A stretch of DNA of 10,671 nucleotides from an uncultured Clostridia bacterium (GTDB lineage Bacteria > Bacillota > Clostridia > Christensenellales > UBA1242): assembly GCA_947623795.1 (NCBI GenBank), contig CANQHS010000027.1, positions 1 through 10,671 on the forward strand, read 5' to 3'. Below, piece by piece: positions 1 through 5,777 of this stretch (the first letter of the stretch is position 1; every line of letters starts with the position of its first letter). The notes under the pieces were generated by a model, which was given only the letters and a program-made list of their open reading frames with translations, was not told the origin of the DNA and made no database searches. The position numbers and the translations under genes were made by a program.

Positions 1-1292
1 CATATCAAACAGCATATTTAAAATGCTACTACGAGGCAGAGTTCTTAACCGCCCTATTCAACAACCGTATAACAAAAAGCGATAAAATAAAACACTATTT
101 GGCATATGCTAAGGAAGAAAACATTCCCGTTTTGCCGCCAGATATAAATAAAAGCAAAACATTGTTTTCAACAGACGGAAAAACAATTCGTTTTGGCCTA
201 GCCGGACTTAAAAATGTTGGTGTTGGGCTTATTGATAGTATCATCGAGGAACGCAATGCAAATGGAGATTTTAAGGACTTGGCAGATTTCATTTGGAGAG
301 TTGACAGCCAAGCTTTAAACAAGAGATGTATTGAAAGTTTAATCAAAGCGGGAGCTTTCGATTGCTTTAATAGACCACGCAGCCAACTTATGGCGGTTTA
401 TTCAATTATGGTCGACCGTGCCTTAGAGCGAAAGAAAAAATCGATGCACGGACAAATGGACTTGTTTGGCGACATTATAGAGGACACAAAACTTATTGAG
501 GAAAATGAATACCCTAATATTCGCGAATATGTTAGCAATGTGAAATTGCAATATGAAAAAGAGATTGCGGGAACATATCTATCTGGTCACCCGTTGGACG
601 CATATTTAAATGTAATTAAAAACTTCAACTTTAATTCAAGCCTTATTCCGTCCGATAGTGTCGATGATGATATAGAAAGCGAAAACGGAAATGATGAAAA
701 TACAATTCTTACCCCTCAACCATTATCTGAAGATGAAGAATTGCAAGAAGAGGAAGTCCTTTATGGCGGATTAAATAATGGCGACAGTGTGACTTGCGGC
801 GGAGTTCTCACCGACTATCGCGTTTTGACAACAAAAAAAGGCGACCGAATGGCATTTTTGACAATTGAAGATTTAACGGGCACTTTCGACGCTGTGCTGT
901 TTAGCAAAAACTATGAAAAATATAAAGAACTTCTCGTTAAAGATAGCCTAATCCTTATAAAAGGCAAATTTACTTTAAGAGATGACAAAAAGCCATCTGT
1001 GACAATTGATAAAATTGAACAACTTAATGACGAATCCAAACAAGAAGAACACATTGAAGAAGTGGAAATCCAAAAGCCAAAGAAATTATGTTTGAAATAC
1101 AATATAACAGATGGCGTGGTGCATAGCGCAGTCAAAAAGATTCTTTCCGCTTATAACGGAATTGACGAAGTTTATATTAAAGACACCGCTTCCAACAAAG
1201 CCTTTAAAATGGACACATTCGTTTCAATCCAAGATAGTTTAATCTTTCAACTTGAAACAATTCTAAATAAAGATTGCATAAAAATTGTTTAA
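1..1292 (+). CDS. dnaE: DNA polymerase III subunit alpha, C-terminal part (5' end outside window)
   Basis: Replicative DNA polymerase alpha subunit of the C family. The reading frame is open from base 3 to the stop at 1290-1292, giving 429 visible residues, so the PHP domain and the catalytic palm lie outside the window. Visible in order: the end of the fingers region (YQTAYLK..., then LPPDINKS), the helix-hairpin-helix stretch FGLAGLKNVG (fragment residues 64-73), the family signature SGHPLDAY (194-201), an unusually acidic linker (about 214-255), an OB-fold (about 260-340, with RMAFLTIEDLTG) that in this family binds single-stranded DNA, and a C-terminal domain. A TTG at 99 is internal and not the start, because alignable DnaE sequence continues upstream of it. 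It ends in a strong terminator. The family assignment is secure; only the acidic linker is odd. Confidence 0.96.
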   Translation, partial: YQTAYLKCYYEAEFLTALFNNRITKSDKIKHYLAYAKEENIPVLPPDINKSKTLFSTDGKTIRFGLAGLKNVGVGLIDSIIEERNANGDFKDLADFIWRVDSQALNKRCIESLIKAGAFDCFNRPRSQLMAVYSIMVDRALERKKKSMHGQMDLFGDIIEDTKLIEENEYPNIREYVSNVKLQYEKEIAGTYLSGHPLDAYLNVIKNFNFNSSLIPSDSVDDDIESENGNDENTILTPQPLSEDEELQEEEVLYGGLNNGDSVTCGGVLTDYRVLTTKKGDRMAFLTIEDLTGTFDAVLFSKNYEKYKELLVKDSLILIKGKFTLRDDKKPSVTIDKIEQLNDESKQEEHIEEVEIQKPKKLCLKYNITDGVVHSAVKKILSAYNGIDEVYIKDTASNKAFKMDTFVSIQDSLIFQLETILNKDCIKIV

Positions 1293-1321
1293 AAAAAATT
1301 AAGGTTCTTCCTTAATTTTTT
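1293..1321 (+). terminator. Rho-independent terminator of dnaE
   Basis: A perfect 12-bp stem (AAAAAATTAAGG at 1293-1304 with its complement at 1310-1321) and a 5-nt loop start immediately after the dnaE stop codon. The T-tract is the 3' arm itself. Confidence 0.88.
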
Positions 1322-1359
1322 ATTTTAAAATATTTATTTTTTTATAAAAAAACTTAAAA

Positions 1360-1473
1360 TTTTTTGTATTTTTTACTATTTTTTGCAATTTTTTATTGTT
1401 TTTTCTTAATTTTTTATATTTTTTCTTAATTTTTATATTTTTTCTTAATTTTTATATTTTTTATTTAATTTTT
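1360..1473. other. Phased T-tracts, predicted curved DNA
   Basis: Twelve runs of five or six T start at 1360, 1369, 1379, 1389, 1399, 1410, 1419, 1430, 1438, 1449, 1457 and 1469. Steps are 8-12 bp and average 9.9 bp, close to one helical turn. Phased A/T-tracts are known to bend DNA; that this stretch is curved, or does anything, is inference. It lies between the convergent ends of dnaE and the DUF378 gene, where no promoter is expected. Confidence 0.6.
1405..1462. repeat. Three tandem copies of a 19-20 bp T-rich unit
   Basis: The unit CTTAATTTTTATATTTTTT occurs at 1425-1443 and 1444-1462, preceded at 1405-1424 by a copy with one extra T. It lies inside the phased T-tract spacer and probably arose by slippage. 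Confidence 0.8.
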
Positions 1474-1477
1474 AAAT

Positions 1478-1729
1478 TTAAAAATCCTCAACTTCTTCAT
1501 GTTTTGGTTTTTTCTTTTTGTAGCCAAAAAGTTTTAATCTACCCTTATTAAAAATGGTAACAATTAAAATGTACATGCTAGCAATTCCTATTATAAAATA
1601 GATAATTCGGCTGAAAACATTGGCTTGTGTGCCAAAAATGCCAGCAACAAAATCATATTGCAATGTTCCAATCATAAGCCAATTTAGCCCACCCAAACAT
1701 GTCAAAACAAAAGCGATAAATCTCAACAT
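1478..1729 (-). CDS. DUF378 family small membrane protein
   Basis: An 83-residue protein with two hydrophobic segments (about residues 4-23 and 42-60) and a lysine-rich then acidic tail (62-83). The pattern GGLNWLMIGTLQYDFVAGIFG followed by SRIIYFIIGIAS is that of DUF378 (B. subtilis YuzA-like), a family of unknown function in the cell membrane. The start is set by AAGGAG at 1735-1740, 5 nt before the ATG. It sits downstream of the DUF362 gene on the same strand but is separated from it by a terminator, so it is probably transcribed alone. I see no convincing promoter in the AT-rich 1741-1800 spacer. The family call is good, the function unknown. Confidence 0.85.
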   Translation of the reverse strand: MLRFIAFVLTCLGGLNWLMIGTLQYDFVAGIFGTQANVFSRIIYFIIGIASMYILIVTIFNKGRLKLFGYKKKKPKHEEVEDF

Positions 1730-1802
1730 AAAAACTCCTTAGTTTATTTTTGCTAAATAATAAAATTTTTATGCAAATAAAAAAATAAACTTAAAAAAAT
1801 AC

Positions 1803-1835
1803 AAAAATAAAGCTCAAATTCTAGGCTTTATTTTT
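1803..1835 (-). terminator. Terminator of the DUF362 gene
   Basis: An 11-bp perfect inverted repeat (1803-1813 and 1825-1835, GCTTTATTTTT in the leftward direction) with an 11-nt loop, followed leftward by GTATTTTTTT. The stop codon (1828-1830) lies inside the stem. Confidence 0.8.
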
Positions 1836-3000
1836 CTTCTTTTTCATTATATTTATTAATTTGTTTTTCCAAAATTTTATAGTTAATTGGCTTTTTAATT
1901 TCCACCACCCTATATGGACATGCGGTGAAACATTTGAAACAATAAATACATTTCGAATAGTCTATTTGAGCATAAAGTTCGTTCTCTTTATCATAGCGCA
2001 TCATTATTGCACCCGTTGGGCAGATTTTGCTACAAATTGTGCATCCCTTGCAATGATTTTTATTTATGGCAACGCGTTGCTGATATAAATTAAAATATCT
2101 TTTTTGCTTTAATTTGTTTTTATGAATTTCTTTTTCACCATTAAACTCGCCCAACTCAAAATCTAGCACTTGAAATTTTTCTTTTATCTCTCCTATCACT
2201 TTATATGTATGCCCTAGTTGAATAAGTTTTCTATTCTCTGCCTCTTTAAGATATGTGTCACTATGTTTTATACCTAAAATATCCATAAGACACGCATCAA
2301 CTTTATAAGCATTTTCGCCTACTGCAAGGCAATATGTCATATGTTGATTTTCGTTTGCTTCCAAAGAAACAATTCCATCCACAACATTAAGAACTAGTTT
2401 ATTTTTAAGATATTCGTTTAAATCTATTATGTAGTTATTAAATTCTTTGAGACGAACGAATCTATTTAAAATTAATGATTTAAGCTCGCCTGGAATAAAG
2501 CCAAACAAATTGGCTGTTGCCCCTAAAAATCCTAAATTTCCATCAATTTTAAGTTTGCCGATATTGACAATTAAGTCCGCATCATTTATAGCATCCAACA
2601 AGGTTAAAGTTTTGCTAGCTACTCCATTTGGATTTTCAACTACGCAAGTTTTTAGATTATTGTTAAGTGTACATTTTGAAGAATTCGCCACTTCAAGCAT
2701 GCCGGTGTTCAAATAGACTTTGTCCAATTCTTCCAATGAATAATTGCCATAAGGGCTTTCCGCCACCATGACAGACAATCCCATTTCTGTTAACGCATTC
2801 GCGACTGCACAGACAACAGCTGGATGCGTTGTTTTGGCTAAATCGGGCGAGCAAGAGATTGGCGCACAAACTTTTAACAAAACTTTCATTTTAGGCTTGA
2901 ACTTATTAAAATTTATGCTGGATAAAGCCGCTTTGAATTTCTCCAAAATTGTGTTAACATCATATTCTTCTATATAACTCAACGAAACAAAATCGCTCAT
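1828..3000 (-). CDS. DUF362 domain protein with two 4Fe-4S ferredoxin motifs
   Basis: A 390-residue protein. Residues from about 15 to 260 match the DUF362 pattern: LKVCAPISCSPDLAKTTHPAVV, then VMVAESPYGNYS, then DADLIVNIGKLK. The C-terminus carries two classic CxxCxxCxxxCP clusters, with cysteines at 317, 320, 323, 327 and at 351, 354, 357, 361, so it should bind two 4Fe-4S clusters and act as a cytoplasmic redox or electron-transfer protein; its partner and substrate are unknown. No signal peptide or membrane segment is visible. Length is normal for the fused DUF362-ferredoxin type. The TAGGAT before the ATG could be read as a weak Shine-Dalgarno site but fits better as the -10 of a leaderless promoter. 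It is divergent from the small gene at 3106. Confidence 0.88.
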   Translation of the reverse strand: MSDFVSLSYIEEYDVNTILEKFKAALSSINFNKFKPKMKVLLKVCAPISCSPDLAKTTHPAVVCAVANALTEMGLSVMVAESPYGNYSLEELDKVYLNTGMLEVANSSKCTLNNNLKTCVVENPNGVASKTLTLLDAINDADLIVNIGKLKIDGNLGFLGATANLFGFIPGELKSLILNRFVRLKEFNNYIIDLNEYLKNKLVLNVVDGIVSLEANENQHMTYCLAVGENAYKVDACLMDILGIKHSDTYLKEAENRKLIQLGHTYKVIGEIKEKFQVLDFELGEFNGEKEIHKNKLKQKRYFNLYQQRVAINKNHCKGCTICSKICPTGAIMMRYDKENELYAQIDYSKCIYCFKCFTACPYRVVEIKKPINYKILEKQINKYNEKEEK

Positions 3001-3006
3001 AGATAA

Positions 3007-3035
3007 ATCCTACTAAAAATTTCAAGAATTGTCAA
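3007..3035 (-). promoter_or_regulatory. Promoter of the DUF362 gene, leaderless geometry
   Basis: Read leftward: TTGACA (3030-3035), 17-bp spacer, TAGGAT (3007-3012), then 6 nt, then the ATG at 3000. The -35 is consensus and the -10 matches 4 of 6. The transcription start should fall on or next to the A of the ATG. Confidence 0.6.
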
Positions 3036-3070
3036 ATATTTAAAAAAGTTTAATTTATTTTTGTATATGT

Positions 3071-3099
3071 TTGATTTTTTTGTTTATTTTTAATAAAAT
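3071..3099 (+). promoter_or_regulatory. Promoter of the 84-residue gene, leaderless geometry
   Basis: TTGATT (3071-3076), 17-bp spacer, TAAAAT (3094-3099), then 6 nt, then ATG at 3106. No Shine-Dalgarno sequence precedes the ATG. Confidence 0.6.
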
Positions 3100-3105
3100 A
3101 TCAAT

Positions 3106-3360
3106 ATGATAAAAATTTGGGGGAAGCTTTTGGTTGACGACAAAGTTATTAAGGGAAACACAATTGTGATTGATGAAAAAACCACATCGTTTTTTGATAT
3201 GCTAAAACAACTTTCGTCTTCTCTTAACATTCCCACCCCGATTCTGCTCGACAAGCATGTTTATGACTTTAATGTTTTCAACATATGCATTTTTAGGCCA
3301 GACGATTTCGTTGAAGCTGTAAATTTTGAAAAATTTGTGCTTGAATATTTAAAAAATTAG
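3106..3360 (+). CDS. Small conserved-looking protein of unknown function
   Basis: An 84-residue soluble protein with no membrane segment, no cysteine cluster and no catalytic motif I recognise. The sequence begins MIKIWGKLLVDDKVIKGNT, has a central stretch (about 27-48) with IPTPILLDKHVYDF, and ends with FRPDDFVEAVNFEKFVLEYL. From memory this resembles a short uncharacterised family in Clostridia with the same order (N-terminal strand pair, a helix, 'LDKH/LNKH', then 'F...DFVE..F'); I cannot verify that here. The start has no ribosome binding site but a well-placed promoter, which suggests a leaderless message. It is divergent from the DUF362 gene and upstream of greA, which has its own promoter. 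Confidence 0.7.
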   Translation: MIKIWGKLLVDDKVIKGNTIVIDEKTTSFFDMLKQLSSSLNIPTPILLDKHVYDFNVFNICIFRPDDFVEAVNFEKFVLEYLKN

Positions 3361-3420
3361 CAATTTTATTTAAATTTTACATATAATATTAAACTATATA
3401 GCCATTTGTTTTATCAAAAT

Positions 3421-3434
3421 GAGTTTAAAAACTC
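3421..3434. repeat. Short inverted repeat abutting the greA -35 box
   Basis: GAGTTTAAAAACTC: two 6-bp arms around AA, ending at the base before TTGACA. It could be a repressor site or the tail of a weak terminator for the preceding gene; there is no T-run after it. With arms this short and AT-rich, chance is possible. Confidence 0.35.
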
Positions 3435-3463
3435 TTGACATAAGTTAAAAAAAGGCATATAAT
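3435..3463 (+). promoter_or_regulatory. Consensus sigma-A promoter of greA
   Basis: TTGACA (3435-3440), 17-bp spacer, TATAAT (3458-3463). The expected start near 3470 gives a leader of about 45 nt that includes AGGAGG. Confidence 0.88.
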
Positions 3464-3514
3464 TTTGTTATGCGATAGGGAAATCTATTGCATTATTTAT
3501 TTAGGAGGCAAAAT

Positions 3515-3988
3515 ATGGACGAAAAAACATTTATGACCAGCGAAGGCTTGGAACGTTTGAAGGAAAGGCTTGATTATTTGAAATCCACAAAAAGGCAGGA
3601 AGTTGCGGACAAAATTGCAGAAGCCAGAAGTTATGGAGATTTGAGTGAAAATAGCGAATATGACATTGCCAGAGATGAACAACGTTCAGTTGAGCAAGAA
3701 ATATTCGACCTTGAAAATAAATTGAAATCTGCTGAAATTATCGACCCTAAAAAAATAAACACAAATCGCGTTAATGTAGGTTGTCGCGTTAATGTAATAA
3801 ATCAAAAAACGGGTGCTAAATTTGAATATACCATTGTTGGCGATGTTGATTCCGACCCACTTAATGGAAAAATTAGCAATCAATCTCCAATTGGAGCGGG
3901 ATTAATAAACAAAAAAGTTGGAGAAATTGCCGCAATAAAAACTCCTGCCGGCATCGTTGAACTTAAAATAACGAAAATTAAAATTTAA
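3515..3988 (+). CDS. greA: Transcription elongation factor GreA
   Basis: GreA enters the secondary channel of backtracked RNA polymerase and stimulates cleavage of the extruded transcript so that elongation resumes. The protein is 158 residues, the usual length. Residues 1-75 form the N-terminal coiled coil, with the tip motif GDLSENSEYD (41-50) carrying the acidic pair D42 and E45 expected to act at the polymerase active site. Residues 80-158 form the FKBP-like C-terminal domain (SPIGAGLINKKVGE, ending in AGIVELKITKI). The start is the ATG at 3515 because AGGAGG at 3503-3508 lies 6 nt before it; an in-frame TTG at 3488 would lie upstream of the ribosome binding site. Transcribed alone, with a consensus promoter and its own terminator. 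Confidence 0.96.
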   Translation: MDEKTFMTSEGLERLKERLDYLKSTKRQEVADKIAEARSYGDLSENSEYDIARDEQRSVEQEIFDLENKLKSAEIIDPKKINTNRVNVGCRVNVINQKTGAKFEYTIVGDVDSDPLNGKISNQSPIGAGLINKKVGEIAAIKTPAGIVELKITKIKI

Positions 3989-4011
3989 AAAAGAGCATAA
4001 TGCTCTTTTTT
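3987..4011. terminator. greA: Terminator of greA, probably bidirectional
   Basis: Stem AAAAAAGAGCA (3987-3997) with its complement at 4001-4011 and a TAA loop, overlapping the greA stop. A-run and T-run on both sides mean it could also stop leftward transcription from the remnant gene at 4041-4112. Confidence 0.85.
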
Positions 4012-4040
4012 TATTTCTAATTTATATAATTTGCAAGACC

Positions 4041-4112
4041 CTATTCCTCTTTAGCTGTTTAGATAATTATCTCACTCTCAGGCTTATTTTTCAAGCACAA
4101 TATTAATAAGGT
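4041..4112 (-). pseudogene. Remnant of a second copy of the membrane-protein gene (3' end only)
   Basis: Read leftward, 4061-4100 encodes LCLKNKPESEIII, against LCLKNKPENEIII at the end of the intact gene at 4240-4761. The next codon is TAA (4059-4061) where the intact copy has GAA; beyond it the frame reads T-A-K-E-E and stops at TAG (4041-4043), parallel to the intact ending E-T-T-Q-Q-stop. So one G-to-T change would explain the early stop. Upstream of about 4104 the similarity fades and no start or membrane segments are found. It is best read as the tail of a tandem paralogue whose 5' part was lost. Confidence 0.72.
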
Positions 4113-4158
4113 AATTTTCAATCCCCTTATCCCCAGTCCACCCTACTTTAAACTGTAC

Positions 4159-4187
4159 AAAATAAGGGAATTTTAAAATTCCTTAAT
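4159..4187 (-). repeat. Second, imperfect copy of the palindromic terminator
   Basis: Bases 4159-4182 are identical to 4215-4238 of the intact terminator. The right arm has lost one C, leaving a bulged stem. Read leftward it is followed by TTATTTTG, so it could still be a weak second terminator. It lies upstream of the gene remnant, consistent with a tandem duplication followed by deletion. Confidence 0.75.
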
Positions 4188-4216
4188 CTGTCTTACTTTT
4201 ATTAAACTTTTGAAAA

Positions 4217-4244
4217 AATAAGGGAATTTTAAAATTCCCTTATT
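4217..4244 (-). terminator. Perfectly palindromic terminator of the membrane-protein gene
   Basis: A 28-nt perfect palindrome (arm AATAAGGGAATTTT, no separate loop) followed leftward by TTTT. It overlaps the stop codon at 4240-4242. The full symmetry, with a terminal loop that must form from paired AT bases, is unusual for a terminator. Confidence 0.82.
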
Positions 4245-4761
4245 GTTGTGTTGTTTCGATAATTATTTCGTTTTCTGGCTTGTTTTTTAAACACAACCCA
4301 ACAATCATAAATGCCATGGTGAGAAGATTGCCGGACAAGACGCTAAGCACAAGCAAGGTGATGATGCTGGCTTTGCGGTTGCTATTTCTTTTGGCATCTT
4401 TAATAACTAGGACTGCCACAATGATATTTGCAACCGACAACAAAATTGTAATCCAAGCGAACACATTCAAAACTGTTTTTGCAACGTTGGCAATTGCAAC
4501 AATTTCCCCTCTTGTTATTTTAATCTCTTTGTCGTTTACTGTGTAGGTAAAGTAATAATCGCCCGGTTCTAGTGTTTCATCTTCCTTATCGGTAACTAAG
4601 GTAAAAGTAGTCGTGTCGTTTTCATAACCTTCTTTTATCGATTTTTCTGTAACCATGCTCGAAAGAGTTCCCAAAAGAATCCCCTCAAGAATGCAAATGC
4701 CCGCCAAAACTATGCTAATGATTGCGCCAGCTTTTAAAAATGCTCTTTTTGTTGATGACAT
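4240..4761 (-). CDS. Unrecognised membrane protein with three predicted membrane segments
   Basis: A 173-residue protein I do not recognise. Visible parts: a short basic N-terminus (SSTKRAFLK), a hydrophobic segment at about 11-33, a hydrophilic acidic loop at about 35-92 (rich in T, D and E, with GDYYFTYTVNDKEIKITRGEI resembling a small beta domain), hydrophobic segments at about 97-121 and 131-158, and a short polar tail (KNKPENEIIIETTQQ). The basic residues KDAKRNSNRK between the last two segments suggest a cytoplasmic loop there. The start at 4761 is chosen because AGGAGGG (4767-4773) lies 5 nt before it and the promoter predicts transcription to begin near 4776; an in-frame ATG at 4782 lies upstream of that. 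It is divergent from holB, and a decayed copy of its 3' end lies beyond its terminator. Confidence 0.82.
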   Translation of the reverse strand: MSSTKRAFLKAGAIISIVLAGICILEGILLGTLSSMVTEKSIKEGYENDTTTFTLVTDKEDETLEPGDYYFTYTVNDKEIKITRGEIVAIANVAKTVLNVFAWITILLSVANIIVAVLVIKDAKRNSNRKASIITLLVLSVLSGNLLTMAFMIVGLCLKNKPENEIIIETTQQ

Positions 4762-4782
4762 ATTCACCCTCCTAATAATCAA

Positions 4783-4811
4783 ATAATAATCTTTTTAATT
4801 TCCTTTGTCAA
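4783..4811 (-). promoter_or_regulatory. Promoter of the membrane-protein gene
   Basis: Read leftward: TTGACA (4806-4811), 17-bp spacer, TATTAT (4783-4788). The start should fall near 4776, leaving a leader of about 15 nt that holds AGGAGGG. It is back to back with the holB promoter; the two -35 boxes are 10 bp apart. Confidence 0.8.
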
Positions 4812-4821
4812 CTAAAAATTA

Positions 4822-4850
4822 TTGAAAAAATTTTTCATCTATGCTATAAT
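4822..4850 (+). promoter_or_regulatory. holB: Promoter of holB, leaderless geometry
   Basis: TTGAAA (4822-4827), 17-bp spacer, TATAAT (4845-4850), then 6 nt, then ATG at 4857. There is no Shine-Dalgarno sequence, so the message should begin at the start codon. Confidence 0.75.
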
Positions 4851-4856
4851 AAAGTT

Positions 4857-5777
4857 ATGATAGATAACATTAAAAACACTAGTCTATATAAAAATTTAAA
4901 ATTAGATGGCAAATTTCATGCTTATCTATTTTATTCTTCGGACAAGGTGAAAAATAACGAAATTGCCCTAACTTTTGCAAAATCTATCGTTTGTGAGCAG
5001 AAAAACGCGTGCGACAACTGCCACAATTGCAAGCAATTCAATTCACTTTCCCACCCTGATGTCATGATTGTTGACCAAGATAGTATTAAAGTGGACGATG
5101 TGAAACTTATCATAGAGAAATTATCCACAAAGCCAATACAAGCGAGCAAAAAAGTTTTTGTTATCCTAAATGCGGAAAATATAAACGAAACAGCACAAAA
5201 CAAACTTTTAAAATCGCTTGAAGAGCCAAGTGAAAGTGCAATTTTCATCCTTTCCGCCACCCAAACAAATAAATTGTTGCCAACTGTATTGAGCAGGCTC
5301 AACAAAACATATGTGGGAAATCTTAGCGCGGACGATGAAAAAATGATATGCCAAAGTTTGCTTGAAGCCGGCACGGATATTTCTAAATTCATTGGCAAAG
5401 GCTTCACTCTAACTGAAATGCTAAATTTTGCGACCGACAGTGCCTATAAAGAGAGCTTGGAAGAAATTAAAAATCTATTTTCTTCGCTCAACACAACTGC
5501 GGACATTCCTATTGCAGTTTCTAATTTAAATGTCGCAAACAAACAATTGTTTTTTACAAATTTGATGGATATTTTGTTGTCCATTTTAAAGCAAAACAAC
5601 AAATTTGATTCAAGTGTCACAACACCAATAAGCGGAAAATTTAGCAAAAAGGCAATTTCAAAATGCCTACCACTCGTTGAAGATGCTTATAAAAAATTGA
5701 TGAGCAATGTAAATTTTTATTATATTCTAGATAATTTATTGTTTAATATGTTAAAGGAGAGATTTTTATGCAAGTAA
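4857..5777 (+). CDS. holB: DNA polymerase III subunit delta' (clamp loader)
   Basis: Clamp-loader subunit that with delta and tau/gamma loads the sliding clamp onto DNA. The protein is 306 residues. Visible: the N-terminal HAYLFYS strand (21-27), four zinc-ligand cysteines at 46, 52, 55 and 58, and the AAA+ core with KVFVILNAENINETAQNKLLKSLEEPSE (helix and loop diagnostic of delta'/gamma) and LLPTVLSRL, equivalent to the sensor region and the 'SRC' motif, with Leu in place of Cys. The Walker A loop after HAYLFYS reads SDKVKNN and lacks the GxxxxGK pattern, so ATP binding is unlikely; delta' often does not hydrolyse ATP. The last 10 nt overlap ricT. The predicted leaderless promoter drives holB and ricT at least. 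Gene order holB-ricT matches B. subtilis. Confidence 0.93.
   Translation: MIDNIKNTSLYKNLKLDGKFHAYLFYSSDKVKNNEIALTFAKSIVCEQKNACDNCHNCKQFNSLSHPDVMIVDQDSIKVDDVKLIIEKLSTKPIQASKKVFVILNAENINETAQNKLLKSLEEPSESAIFILSATQTNKLLPTVLSRLNKTYVGNLSADDEKMICQSLLEAGTDISKFIGKGFTLTEMLNFATDSAYKESLEEIKNLFSSLNTTADIPIAVSNLNVANKQLFFTNLMDILLSILKQNNKFDSSVTTPISGKFSKKAISKCLPLVEDAYKKLMSNVNFYYILDNLLFNMLKERFLCK

Noticed and set aside
1322..1477. Small gene or RNA in the T-rich spacer
   Set aside because: Composition is almost only A and T, with no start codon plus ribosome binding site and no promoter hexamers in a sensible arrangement.
3008..3013. GTAGGA as a Shine-Dalgarno site for the DUF362 gene
   Set aside because: It overlaps TAGGAT, which sits exactly 17 bp from a consensus TTGACA and 6 nt from the ATG. 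I prefer the -10 reading, although dual use cannot be excluded.
3488..3514. Nine-codon N-terminal extension of greA from a TTG
   Set aside because: The strong AGGAGG at 3503-3508 lies inside the extension, 6 nt before the ATG at 3515, and the 158-residue product matches the GreA family length.
4762..4782. Seven-codon longer start for the membrane protein (ATG at 4782)
   Set aside because: The longer start overlaps the ribosome binding site and lies upstream of the transcription start predicted from the TTGACA-17-TATTAT promoter.
4931..5407. 158-codon leftward open frame inside holB
   Set aside because: It is wholly antisense to a well-conserved gene, has no recognisable domain and is a by-product of holB codon use. 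The same applies to the other antisense frames in ricT, rsmI, folD and the DUF362 gene.
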